Assembly (NCBI GenBank): GCA_037577475.1
Contig: CM075197.1
Location: 20,906,650 to 20,970,649, forward strand
Reading direction: 5' to 3'
Source: Chaunax sp. Z400
Lineage: Eukaryota; Chordata; Actinopteri; Lophiiformes; Chaunacidae
DNA: 64,000 nucleotides
The notes beneath the pieces were generated by a model. That model was not told the origin of the DNA and made no database searches. It saw only the letters and a program-made list of their open reading frames with translations. Position 1 is the stretch's first letter. Every line of letters begins with the position of its first letter. Shown here one piece after another: positions 28,101 to 41,200 of this stretch. Position numbers and translations under genes: made by a program.

Positions 28101-31100
28101 TCTCTCTTTGTGTCCACAAATAATGACATTGTGATACACAAGTCACTCAAAACCAGGAAAGAAATCAAAGTATTGATTTATATCATAGCCTGAAAAAAGT
28201 CAAGACTTCCAACATTAAAAAAAAACATTTTTAAAGATTAAAATAGCTAATACAACAAGCTGCTACAGAGATTCATAACAAGAAATATTTCATCGGACAA
28301 AAAACAAGCAAATATTGATTTAAGATATTTCATCTTAGATAAATTTAAATCTTTGTGGTACCTTAATATATAATTTTGTTCTTGTAAATAACAAAATAAC
28401 TGCAAAATCTCTTGCAGGCAGATTCTAAATCCTAAAAAGGTCTTTGTTTGGAAGCATCCAGTTTCTAAAAGAGTTTCTTATTCAAATCTGACAATGATAT
28501 TAAAAAAATGCCTTTCTATTTGTTTTCTCGCAATATTCTGTTTCACAGAGGAGAAATAAGAATGGTGAGCATTTTTCAATTTTACTTCCACTTGTCTTGC
28601 ACATGATGCCAAATATCAAACAACAAGGGGGCTGTTGCTGTAAAGGCCAGCAGCAAACTGATGGAAATTTAAAGCTTATGGAGAAAGCTAATAATCTCTG
28701 TCGGTACTTGTTTCTTTGACTATAATATGAAAATTTAAATCATTTCGGAATTTTGTGTAATCTTGTTTAGATGATTAGATAATTTTATATTATACTCATC
28801 ATTATTTACTGGTTGAACTGGATTTTCCCTAATGTTAATATGTCTGAGAGATCATGCTGACAGCTGAGTCTGTGACTGTGTTGTATTGCTCCTGGAACCA
28901 CTGGAGCTGAATACAGGCTTGATGGTAGTGTGGTAATAAAATACTGTTGATTTGCAAAGCTTATTACCGGCTCTTTGGGTTCACATACTCAGAATGTCAC
29001 CAACGTACAAGATCCAGCAGAATGCCTGTGAGAAGACAAGTACCAAAAAAGACAAAAAATTGGCCTCAAGCTGTGCTGCAGGAATGAACATGAGGCATTG
29101 ATTAATCTGAGGTTCTTTTATTTATAAATCTGCTATGAAGTTGCACGAAAAGACTCGTTGGTCTTTGAACCAACTCACTGAACCTGAAATATTGACTATT
29201 TAGTTATTGTCCTACTAATGTGATTTATAGGTATAGTGAGACTATGTGCCACACAGAGCAGCAGAAAAGCTTTTACAAAGGTTTCCCACCATCTCTGTCT
29301 CTTTTTTCCCTGAAGCAACTGCTGGAATATCGTGTTCTTAAATCTTTAATCACCTGTGGTGCGGTTGGCGCAGAAATAATTGCTTGTTTTGTAACAGCAC
29401 CCACCATAATAAAACGAGTATGAGACATCGGATACAGACTACCCTTTCCAGAGGATGGTTATTTAAAGCAGTTTTATTAACATAATATTCAGCTGACTGC
29501 ATAGATTACAAATGATCATCAGGTTGTTGTTTTGTTTGGAGATCAACCATAGTGACAACTTTGAAATTGGGTCAGTAAAGTAGGTGAGAATTAGCTTTAA
29601 CACAGATTATTCCTGAAATCATGGGACCACATGCATATTAAAAAAACTGAGGTCCAACATGCAGGTTTATCTTTGCTTGTGGAGACATGTCAGTTTAGTT
29701 AAAAAGCTTTTTAGAAATGTTTTTGTCTTGTTAGCTATGGACTAAATAGATAATAAAAACACTTTTTTAGGTGAAAGATGTTGACAGGTAAAGTCAATTT
29801 ACCCCATGTTGTGTGCTTTTAAAGGGGTACATAACTCACAATCTGTGTGGGTTCAAACCTTCAAGCATCTTGCTTTTCTGTCTACATCCCAGTCATGATG
29901 CTACAACAGACGCAGCTCATTGAGAGTCACTAGGAAGGCAAAGTTTGAACCCAGAGGAGGCTCTACAGAAGCCACAGCATTCTATAATATATGTTATTCA
30001 GAGTGGGTTTTCCTTTTATGTCCCCAAGCTTGAGCTTAAGTGCCAGGATGCAGTCTTGTCTAACAGCTATGTGGGGACACAGATTGTTGGCAGGGTAAAG
30101 AAGCCTTATTGAAAAGATGACCTTTAATGCATCTTGAGACTAAAGGTTGTGCATACAAATGATGATCTGAATCCGCAGACCAGTCAGTCAAAGGCACAGC
30201 CTGCCACCATTGGAACGCTGCCTTGGCTGAGGAGAGTTCCGTCTTTTCCCCACATTGATTTGTTCATTTTCATTAGACATATGACAAAAGAATGCAGTTG
30301 AAACCTTGTGTTCGACCAAGTGCACTCTCAGTGTCTTTCGCTTCACTTGACTACTGTTGTGAATAAAGTGAATATAAAAGTGGGGCACATGCTAATTCGG
30401 GTTATTTAATTAGCCAGTAGGAACAGTATGGTTTTCAAGCCGGTGCAATTTAATCAGGTATGCAAATGCATGGCCTATATTGAAAACGTAATTATGCAGA
30501 GAGAGAAGAAGGTAGATTTATGCCACCTCCCTGAGAGATATGATGCAACAGTGCCACCTATTGAAAATGGGTTGCATGTACTCCAATCAAGTGATGGCCA
30601 CAGGAGGAACAACTAATTCTGGGTTCCCTAAAAGAAATGTCCTGTTCTTCTTTCTGTGAAATAAAAGGTAGAGGAATCTTGTGTTCAGCTGTTGAATGCA
30701 ACAGCAAACACTCTCCCCTAAAACAACAGCAGTGAATTTCTGAATTTAAGTCTTAATCCTGCTGTATGCTTCAATCCACGTTCACATCTCTGTACATCTG
30801 TGCGTGAATTCCCCACATTATAAGTGCTAGATTTGCTGGAATCGATAAAATTATACATAATACCAGCAATCACACACTTAACTTCAAGCCCTGCATTTCA
30901 CGCGACCAGTCGACGTCACGTTTGTTTCAAATTGTTTGTAGAGAAATGACACAACCATTTCAAACTTTGAAATGTGTTTTAAATTTATTAAGTCCAGAAA
31001 AAAACAAAATGTCTTACATGCAAAAACAGTATTTACACAATGTTTTTAACCAGAAAGGCACCAAAGACACGAGAGCAGTTACTGCGTCTTGCATAAAAAC

Positions 31101-31140
31101 ATGACATGGATGAACTTGAGGTGTGAAGTAAATCCATTAT

Positions 31141-32242
31141 CATCAATATAATTCGAGATTTTTAGTTCTCACAATGCAACAAGTTTTATTTGAATGAGTA
31201 AAAAAACTAAGACAATAGTGGTGATGTGATAGCTAAAATATATATTATTTATCATATAAATAGTCTTAAAGATGCACAGTTAATGTGTGCATTATTTACT
31301 CCCTTTTGCAACTACAGACGGTCTACGATGTGTACAAGAGGAACAGAACTATGTGACAATATCCTTAACACAAAGTACAACTTATCTTCTTTATTCATAG
31401 AACATACATGGTTGTAATAAATTATTCTTAGTATAATTTACAGGCTGTAACTATTAGAAAACAAAAGTTACACCCTTGTGACTGCTAATGTCTGAAAAGT
31501 ATTTTCAATGATGATATGACTTTGATTGTCTGAACATGGAAGTGTTTTTGTGGTTGTGTGCATATGATTTTATATGACAAGAGATCTGTCTACACCTTTG
31601 ATGACACAATGGAAGCATCCCCTCCCCTAGACCTCCCAAACCCGTTGGGAACACTAAAGATCTTAAGTCCAACCATGAGCAAAGTGACGGTGCCTTACAA
31701 TCCAGTGAATAAGGACTGCACCAGGTCATATACTTAGATTCACTGGTGGAGTGGACTGCTATGGGTCAGTCAGTTTTTAAAAAAGAAAACGGGTGAAGTT
31801 ACTTGCTCCTAATTATTACTGGTACTAACACTCAGTGTTAAGATGGCAGCAGCACTCATCTTCCTCCTTCTTTAGTGCTTCCTCATGCTCAGATCATAAT
31901 GCCTTATTAGGCCGTGCACTGAGGCAAGCAACACTTTTTAACCAAAACCAAATATATACATTGCAGCATGATATCAAACAGTAAAACTACTTTGTGATTT
32001 AGGTGGCTTAGGTGACTGGGATTGCAATAATGGAATTTAATCCGAGAGTAACATACTGTTAGCACCATTCCTCTTCCCATTTGAGGCACCTCTCTCCAGA
32101 AATCAAAGCCCCTTATACTTGGATCCACCTCCGAATACACCAGAGGTCCCGCCCTTAGTGCTGTGACTTCTTTTTGTTTGGTCCCATTGGAAGAACTGCA
32201 TTCAGTTTGGTGAAGTGATCATTTCGTCTCTTGTTCATCACG
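31141..32242 (-). other. trip10: Likely trip10 3' UTR
   Basis: Non-coding sequence after the trip10 stop on the minus strand. Minus-strand AATAAA hexamers (TTTATT on plus) occur at 31390-31395 and 31185-31190, and another lies near 30984. A 3' UTR of roughly 0.85-1.1 kb is plausible; the true end is not determined. Confidence 0.4.
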
Positions 32243-35200
32243 TCATTTGTTTAGGGAGATGGTGACATAAGATGTAGGTATGTAGCCTTCATCCCCATTG
32301 TTCCTACGGACACGGGTCCAGCCGTCCCCTTTATCCTCCTCTACCACAGCGAGTTCCTCCCCCTCCTGCATAGAGATGGTCCCTTCACTGGCACCTGAAA
32401 ACAAAACAAACCAGATGGTAGAAAATATAACTGTGGTAGATTATGAATGCGAGACTACTGTTGGAAGCAAAATTATTCAACCCCCATTGTATAGTAGATT
32501 TATTGGGAAAATATACTATTTATCAGCCGTTTACAACAGATATTACCAGTGTTTTTCCCAAATATAACACAAAGAGCTACTTTTAATGACTACTGCAGTC
32601 TCAAAATGATTCAACCCTTAATGGCAAGCGTCTCTAGAACTTTGTAGAGACCCTTTACCTGCTATGACCTGCTGCAAACTTGATGCACAGCCAGACACCA
32701 GCTTCTGGCAGCATTCATGAGGAATATTGGACCATTTCTCATCCGCAAAGGCCTCCCGTTCTGGAATATTTGCAAGAATATCTGGGTTTACATGCTGCAA
32801 CTGCCTTCTTCAAATCTCACCAGCGATTTTCTATGGGATTCAAGTCAGTGGGACTGTGATGGCCACTCTAGAATGATCCAGGAAACCAAGCCTTAGTGGA
32901 CTTTGAGGTCTGATTGGGATCACTGTTCTTTTGGATTGTCCAATGACGCCCAAGATTCAGCTTCCTCACAGATGGCGGGACGTTTTCCTCTAAAACTTCC
33001 TGATACTTGATGGAATCAATCTTACCCTCTACATGTTTTTAGTACCTGAGGAAGCAGCGTAGCCCCAGAAGCATCACTGAGCCACTGTAGGTAGGGTGCT
33101 CTTTTTAGCATATGCCTCATTCTTCCTCCTCCAGAAGAGGATCTGATCTACGTGGTGGAGACTGTAGTAGTCATTGATTGTGGCATTTTGTGTTGAATGT
33201 GGGAAAAAAAAGTAAAACCAGTTGCACTGAGCTATTTAAACTCTTCTTGTGTGATTTGATTAATGCAAACATCTGATTAATAGTATATTCTGCCAATAAA
33301 CCTAATATGCAATGGATATTGAATGATTTTTCATTCAACTCTGTGTAAGCCTCTTTCCTTCCTTTAGAAGGTCAGTCACACAAAACTGGATATTTTCTAC
33401 ATAATTATAGTATTTCCAGAAACTACATGCAGTTTTAGTTACGTAGAAGGCAAGCTACAATAATTTTGAAAAATATACACATCCAGTATTGACATAAACC
33501 TAAAAATACACTCCCACAGATATATACAGATATAAATACAGAAAGAAAACTGGTCTCCTTTGATCAAGGACAAATTTTCAAGTTATAACCAACAGAGTTC
33601 ACTCGCATGTCAAGTTAAATTGCACATGAAATTGTATTCAGACAGACTGAGCTCTGGAGGGTAGCGCAGTCACCTAAAACATCCTGTCACATACCAGGGA
33701 AGTTGTACATGGCAGTGCATTTCCCAATAGGAGCAGCTAGTTCCTCGTCTTCAAAGTCGTCATCAAACTCGGCGTAAATGGCCTGGGAGGGATCAGGGGT
33801 GCTTTCGTCGGAGTGAGCTCCATCAGGGCTGGAGAGACAAACACAGGTTTCCTGTGCTGAGTGGACAATACGTGATTGTGCGACACAGACACACACACAC
33901 TGTTAGAAGTTAGTGTTACCTCTGTATATCTTGAGCTCCGTTGTTGAATGTGTGAGGTTTGTAGCGCAGTGTCTCCCCCCGACCTCCTGCCTCAGCCAGC
34001 CAAGTCTACATAGGAGAGGAAAGGAGAGGAAAATTACTTACAGATACAGTTGATCTAAGCAAGCAATGTGAGATGATGCATGCATGTTACATATATCAAG
34101 CCCTTTCTAATCAATGGGCTGTGCAGGCCCACATCAGCAATGGTTCCCATGCAAGCTCACACTTATTAAGAGGATGAAAAAGAAAACCTTAATGCATGGC
34201 AAACGCAATAAAAGAAAATGTAATACAAATATTAATATGCAGCATCATGGGTCTAGGTTTATATCACATAATAATATGCTACACTTAACAAGGAATAATA
34301 TATTAATATGTAAGCATAAACAATTAAGGGCCTGGATCACCTCATAATGGTAACTAATAACCTCATATATATAACAGAGGTCGGGATTACCTCATACTTG
34401 TTGCGGTCTCCTTGGAGCCGCTCTATATTTTGGGATGTCTGGCTGATTTGGGATGCCAGACTAGCAGGATCTCCCATTTGAGGATTTTTTTCATAAACAT
34501 CCTTCATCTTCTCCAGGGCCTCACTGAAGCGAGGAGAGAGAAAGTGAGAGAGGAACAAGGGATGAAGGGGAAAGAGAATTTCAATGGAAAATGGTTCCCT
34601 GTAGAGCTCTGGGCTGAGTAAACAATTCAAAACGCTCACACCACCACGGAGTTATACGCTCACACGTGCTGCATGAATATTATATCCACACACCCACTTC
34701 AAACAGAGAATATGCAGAAAGACACACACATACACACATACACACCTCTGATCTACTTCCTTCTGCAGCTCTTTGCAAATTTCCTCTAGTTTCTGTTGTA
34801 ACCTCTTCCTGCGCTGCTCTGGTGGAAGATGGGCGAAGTCCTCGGTCACCGTGGGCTACAAGAGTTCACAGGAAGGGTGGGTTAACACTGTCCTGTGGTC
34901 TCACACTGAACAGTTACATAATCACAGTAACCTTGTTTAAAAAAAAACAGACACCTCGGAAGGAACACCAATCCTGTGTGAGTTCAGCTCAAAGTTAAAT
35001 GCTTAGCTGACAAAACATTAGTTTCAAATGTCCTATTCACACATTTATCAGGCCTGCAGTTGCTCATCTACAACAGTGAGATGAACACAACGTGCCCACT
35101 TTAATTACTTAATAATGGCAGATGTCTTAAAAGGGACAGTTGAGGGTTTTCTTTTTGCATTGGGTACATCATCGTCAGAGTGCAAGTTCAGTGTTTGAAA

Positions 35201-38200
35201 TTTTTAGTTCTGGTCAACCGAAGTCACAACAACACAAACAATCGTGAGGCAGCGGTGGACCAGGAACTCCTGTGTTATAAGAGGTAACATTACAGTTGTT
35301 GTCAAACGGCTTCTGTTCCCCATCGTAGAGGGCTGCTCCAAGGGAAAGCAGGGAACATATTCCAAACATAATGTACTATCAACTGATATTGATTTTTTTT
35401 TTAGGTGGCTGAAATGCATTTTGCTGCTGCCCTCACCCACAGCAGTACATTACTCAGCTTCTCCAAACTGGGGACATGCCAACCATCATCTACCGTAAAT
35501 AATAAGACAAATACGAAAATAGTATATCATAAATCCCCACTGCAAAAAAAACCAAACTATCCCTTTAAACGCAAGTTCACCAAATAAAATATTGATGGAA
35601 ATGGTGACCCAAGGAAGTGCAGAGATAACTATAGCATCTTGTGCTACCAAGCATGCCTCCCTTGCTCTACCACCAGGTGGCCACCTCTTCAATACATATA
35701 AACTCAAAAGCACACTTTTTTTTCTTTTCTTTTTTTTTTGCTACATAACATGATCCTGGATGCTGCGTGTTGAGTTGTTTGAGGACAGACACTCCTGGAG
35801 AGTTATGTGAAAGGAGAGCTATTATGAGATGAGCTGCTGTAATGGAAAGGCGGCCATTTTTGTGTCACACAAATGAAAACCCCACACCAGCGTTGTAGTC
35901 CAGTCTGTATTACCATGATTCTCTCTGGAGTAAACTTCTAGGGGAAGATGAAACAGTGTATGTATGGACACATGGTAGAATATCCTTAAATATGGTTCTT
36001 GCTTTCTACCCAAAAAGATGTTCTAACATCCTGATAACATGTAAATAAATGTTTAAAAAAGATTATCTAAGAGCCATAATGAGCTATAACATCTATGCTA
36101 CATGTATCAGTCAGTCCTGCAGCTGCAGAAACACAGGATGATGTGCAAGGCATAATAAGGGGTGGTCTCCAGGCACCCAAACCTTTTGCTCTGGTGACTC
36201 ACCGATCTCCTGAGTGTCCGGAAGGAAGAGATTCTGGGTTTGACTGTCTTATTGATCTCCTTCAAACAGTACGACAGGGGGTCCCGGCCAAACTTGGGGG
36301 AAGGGGGTCCGTTAGCAGGCGAGGGTGCGGGGGGTGTGGGAAAAGGTGGGAGCGTGGAGGGAGAGAGCTGGGGTTGGGCGAGAACCAAGTACCAGCACCC
36401 GAGCATGAGGTATGCAGGCAGAGGGTGGTGTACAGAATAGGGGAGAGGGGAGGGAGACAAAAACAGAGTGAAAAGGGAAAAATGACACCATTGATCAAAA
36501 CCTTAAAGCACACCACAAAGCCAGGAGGACAACACTGCACATGAGCCAAGAGAAAATGAAAGCATTAAACATACACAAGATTCTGGTTCACATCGACACA
36601 CACTGACAACCGACCACAGCTCCCACACCAGTGGCCACAGGAGCCCAACACCTGCAGTCAAACTAAAGCCAGGTTGAAGGGTAGAGTGAGCCTCAGTGAG
36701 GAACCGGGACAGGTCAACCTCATATGACTTTAAAACTGATTTAATACGCCATCACTTTATGCCCTATAAATATGTAAATAACCTGCTGATGATAAAAGTA
36801 CTTCTTTGTGGTTCATCTCTGACCAGCCACTCGTATCACAAATCAGAGGGGACACATTTTGCAAAGCAAGATAATAAGTCTGCATATAATAGACAGGTGA
36901 GTATATTCATTTGGAGATCTACTGACAAACTGGGTAAAACTGGGCCTGTTTCAATTCTTGCATTTACGATGCTCTAATAGGCTTTTATGATTAAAAAAAA
37001 AAAATCATCTCTCTTCTATAGTGCAGTAGTTTTCAGAGATGACAAAGCTGTGTAGAGCTCAGTTGTTCGGTTGGAGCATTCCTGTGTCTACAGTGAAGAC
37101 GGTCAGTCATATTTTTTCATGAATAAATGACAAACGGTATAATGATCCTAACTATGAAAAGAGGACACATGTTAAAGAGAAAACACTTCGATTAAGCCAA
37201 AGGAGCCAACCCCTTCTTCAACTCTACTATCCTCAGAGTCGGACCTATGGAAATAAAGTATCAATTCATATATCGGTGCAATTGTTATAAATAGCCTGCT
37301 TAATTGCCACAGAGGCAGTAGTGAATATCAATGTTTGGGTGCTTGTATGACCTCTTAGAAAGGGGTTCATGTGAAAACATGCCAGGAGTAAACTAGTGTC
37401 AGCTCCATGTCTACGTGGAAAGGTGGGGGTTGACCTATTAGCTAAATTACACAGGAGGCTGATGACTTCTAGCCTTCAATAGTGAACCTCTAAAACAGCC
37501 CTACAACAAGGTCCCTTGGGAAAAACAGAGAGCTGGACGTACAGCACTGTTATTATGGGAACATAAGTGGGTAGGTGCTACTTTTCTCGAGCGTTACGGG
37601 AATCTAAGTACAGGAGAGCAGTTAAGAATGGGAATGCTCAGGGGCCTGACATAAACCAAAAGCTCAGTCAGGCCTCCTATTCATACTGCTGCAGTCCTAA
37701 TTGGGAGAGCATGATTGATGACACAGAGCAGTGTGCCACACACATACACAGAGCAGGGAGACTGCACAGCAGAGCACAGCCAGCAAGACATGCGGAGAGA
37801 AGAGAGTGGCTGAATAAGCAAACATTGCAAGAAAAGAGAAGGGATCACTTAGCGTCGGGGCAGGAGGAGGGGGGCATTTCGCTGGTTAGTGGTCAGCTAA
37901 TAACCTCACCAGTTCAGTTTTGGACCTCAGCAAGAGTGCCCCTTTGAGATAAGATCCAGAGGGATAGATACTCAAGACCAAATGCAAAAATATCAATGTT
38001 AACATTCATAGCGATCATGTGTGGTTGGATGGAAAACCTGGTGTCATCCCGTTTGTTCGCACAAAGATTTTATTGTGATGGGAGACATAATGCTGGAGTC
38101 CAGGCAGCATAATGGAATCAGTATGTTTGCGGATGCCTGTAGAGGAAAATTCAATGTTGTTTGGAACCCGTGCTGATGAAAGCACAAGCACAGCAGAATG

Positions 38201-41200
38201 CTGACTGCCAGCTGACCTATTGGAAACCATGCTGCAGAGAGGAGGAGGGTGTGTTGGGCATGGGGCAGGCCAAAGTTTATTCACTCGCAGCCAGGGACAG
38301 AGTCGTGCAAAGGACCTCTTCTAGAAGTGTTTGGGAGCGTGAGTGTATATATAATACAATGCAGAAAGAGGTTCATGCATGATCATACTGAGCTTTAGAG
38401 AGGCATAGGTGGTGTATATGTGTGTGAGTGTGTGTGTGCGTGTGTGTGTGTGTGTAGCCACAAACACAGGTCCATCATGAGTGCTCTCTGTAGAGGCGAC
38501 ATCCTGGTTCTCACTGCTGGCTTTGCAGCTCAAACACTAACATTTCCACAGTCAGTCACCCACTGCCCACCTGTAGATTTCCAAGTTTGCTGCCATTCAT
38601 CACTGATGGAGGGGGTTGCTAGTGTATTCACTGCACAATTTGCACAACGCAAGACAAACATCTCTTTCAGTGTACAGTCATGTCATTAGGCTAAATAAGC
38701 CTAAAGTGCTCTGCTCATGTGGAATGTCCTACCTTACTCCTTTTGCTGAAAAGCCAAAAGTTTTTGCTCCTGTTCTTTCCCAGAAGGTCCATGGGGCCCT
38801 TAGGCGTGCCCAGGCTACTTTCAGATGAGGTTCGGTTGATACCCTGACTGTAGTCCTCAAACTCCACATCTCCAGGACGTTCAAAGCCTGACTTGTTCTG
38901 CTCTATTACAACCATGGAGTCCTACATTACATGCAATTATGGACAACATCAATCAACAGTTGTTTTCAAACACATACACAGTTAAAACAATTGAGCTGCA
39001 TAAAGCCATGCTACACATCAAAATCCATTTTAGCTTTTTTTAAGGCCAACTCACATTCCTCTCATTAACGTTAGTGCCAGCTTTAGTAATGCCTTCTAGG
39101 CACTTGCCAATGATAGGCATCACATGCTTCTCTGTGTCTGAGAACAAGATGTAGCCTTGGCCCAACTTCCGTACTCGCCTCTCATCCAGATCCTGTAATT
39201 TCTAGTGGACACACAACAACAGTTGCTCAGACACTGCTATTATAAGGGCCGAGACGATAAATAATAAGAATTAAGCAAGAGGAGAAAAAAAAACTTCAAA
39301 TATTTGCATGTCAATAGGTGAAAATTAACTTATATTAAATAACTTAAATTAACTTTCAATCAATAAACTTGGGACTTTCTGAGGCAAAACGTGCTTTTGG
39401 AAAATAGTGTTAAATTTTGTCAAAATCAAAGTATTGATTTTTATTGGCTGTATGCATTTTTTTCCAAAGTAGTAAATATGATCCATCCAAATCCATCCAT
39501 CCACGGATTAAAAACGATTTAACTAAAATATCCAGTTTAACAATATTTTGGCAATCCAATGTCAGTTGCCATATTCAAACAACTCAAATACAAGGGCAGG
39601 AATAATGGCGTGCTGCCATAGGTAATTCACTTACGTTGAAAATAAGTGGCATATCATTAAAATAGAACTGGTTCTGCTCCTTGTTGAACTTCTGAAGCTG
39701 AGCAGCGTAGTCGTTCTTACACTCCTCCGCGACATGTGCTCTCATGTGAGCCTGCTGCTTGGCCTAGAACCGCACACAACAGCAAACAGGTTAACCAGGT
39801 GCATCCATATCTACTTTTGGTATCATGGCTCATGATAAATAGTCCTTAAAATGAAGACGTATTCCCCCCCCCCCCCCGGTTACCTTTTCAACATCCGCCT
39901 TCGTTGCATTGATATCTTGATCAGTCTTCTCAGCGTACTGTGCTGCACGCTCTGCTTCTCTCCATTCCCTCTCAAAGCGCTTTTTACTCTGGTGTGAAGA
40001 AAGAAAACGAAGGTGAATAGGAAAAAAAAGAAGAAAAAAAAACATGTTCAGTTCATCCAGCAAAGTGCTGGATGAACTGCTTGAATGAAAAATGAGTAGG
40101 TTCTATTTAGAGCATCGTTCTAGAAAGATGGATAAGGGACAAGGTTTGGGGGTGTTGGGACTGTGTCATCTGCAATGACACCGGAAGGGGTCTTGGATTG
40201 CTGACAGGGGTCTAAACTGGGGAACAGTTTTGGATTCATCTGTTTTTACTATAGACAAATATACTGTAGCTACCTGACCAACCACACTGAATGTGCGGCC
40301 ATTTGCTTCCAAAGCAGTTTTCCCTTTCTCTCATAATGACCCAACACAAAGACACAATGGGTCTAAAGATAGCTTTAGTTGTCATAATAGAAAATGCAAT
40401 CATGAAACATCAAGAATGATGGACGTCTCCCTTAAGACTTACACTCTCAAGCTGCTTGAAGGTGCTCTCCAAACTCTGCTGGGCCTTCTTGGCCTCCATC
40501 AAATACTGCAGACATTCATAAAAATAGACAGGGAGAGAGAGAGAGAGAGCGAGAGAGAGAGAGGAGGGGAGGCGGGTCAGATGACAGAGAGCGAGGCAGC
40601 CATTTGTAGGGCCAGACACAGAATAAACAACTGACAAAAGCCACACAACATAACAGACAAGAAAACAAGCACCAGTGTGTGTGTGTTTCCGACATCACAT
40701 CTGCAGTTAGAGCCTGTATACAGCTGCAATGTTCTGCAGTCAAGTGGGACGAAGCCATTGCATTCCTTATAGAGAAATGGAACACCATCGGTCGGACCAT
40801 ACCTCCCCAAGGAGACACTAAGTAAGACTTCCTTCCTGCCCCAACAGTTCAATCTCCACATCTCCAATAAATCTCCCTCTATTCTCCCCCATTCTGCAGG
40901 CATATAGCATTATATCCACGATAGAGCTGCAACCAATTAGCCGATTAATCAATTAGTTGTTTCACAGAAAATTAACTAGATGGAAATACATTAATGATTC
41001 ATCTATTCGGCTCAATGTATTTTGACGCTGTGCGCCCCTGCTGCGCTCCACGTCAAGCTCACCGTCTTCCGTTCCTGCTTGACCTCTTGCAGGTACTTGG
41101 TGAGATCTATGCAAATGCTCATCATCATGTTCTCAGCAATTAGCTCCCTCTGCCCCGCGTAGTCGTTCATCTCATTCAGGATGTCCAAAAAAGACTGGTA

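Larger units (their letters stand above)
16880..31100. other. Gene-free intergenic stretch, right part
   Basis: No supported exon on either strand. Contents seen: the SINE-like element at 17528-17854, (AC)n at about 18406-18432 and 22061-22079, a (TAG)n tract near 19688-19706, an A-run near 24373-24388, a possible inverted-repeat element at about 24590-25165, and a TAAT-rich patch at about 25860-26010. Otherwise AT-rich sequence with only short chance frames. The right end approaches the 3' UTR of trip10. Confidence 0.5.

Noticed and set aside
36095..36544. 149-codon plus-strand frame
   Set aside because: It is antisense to the proline-rich trip10 exon 10, which has matching protein and splice sites on the minus strand.
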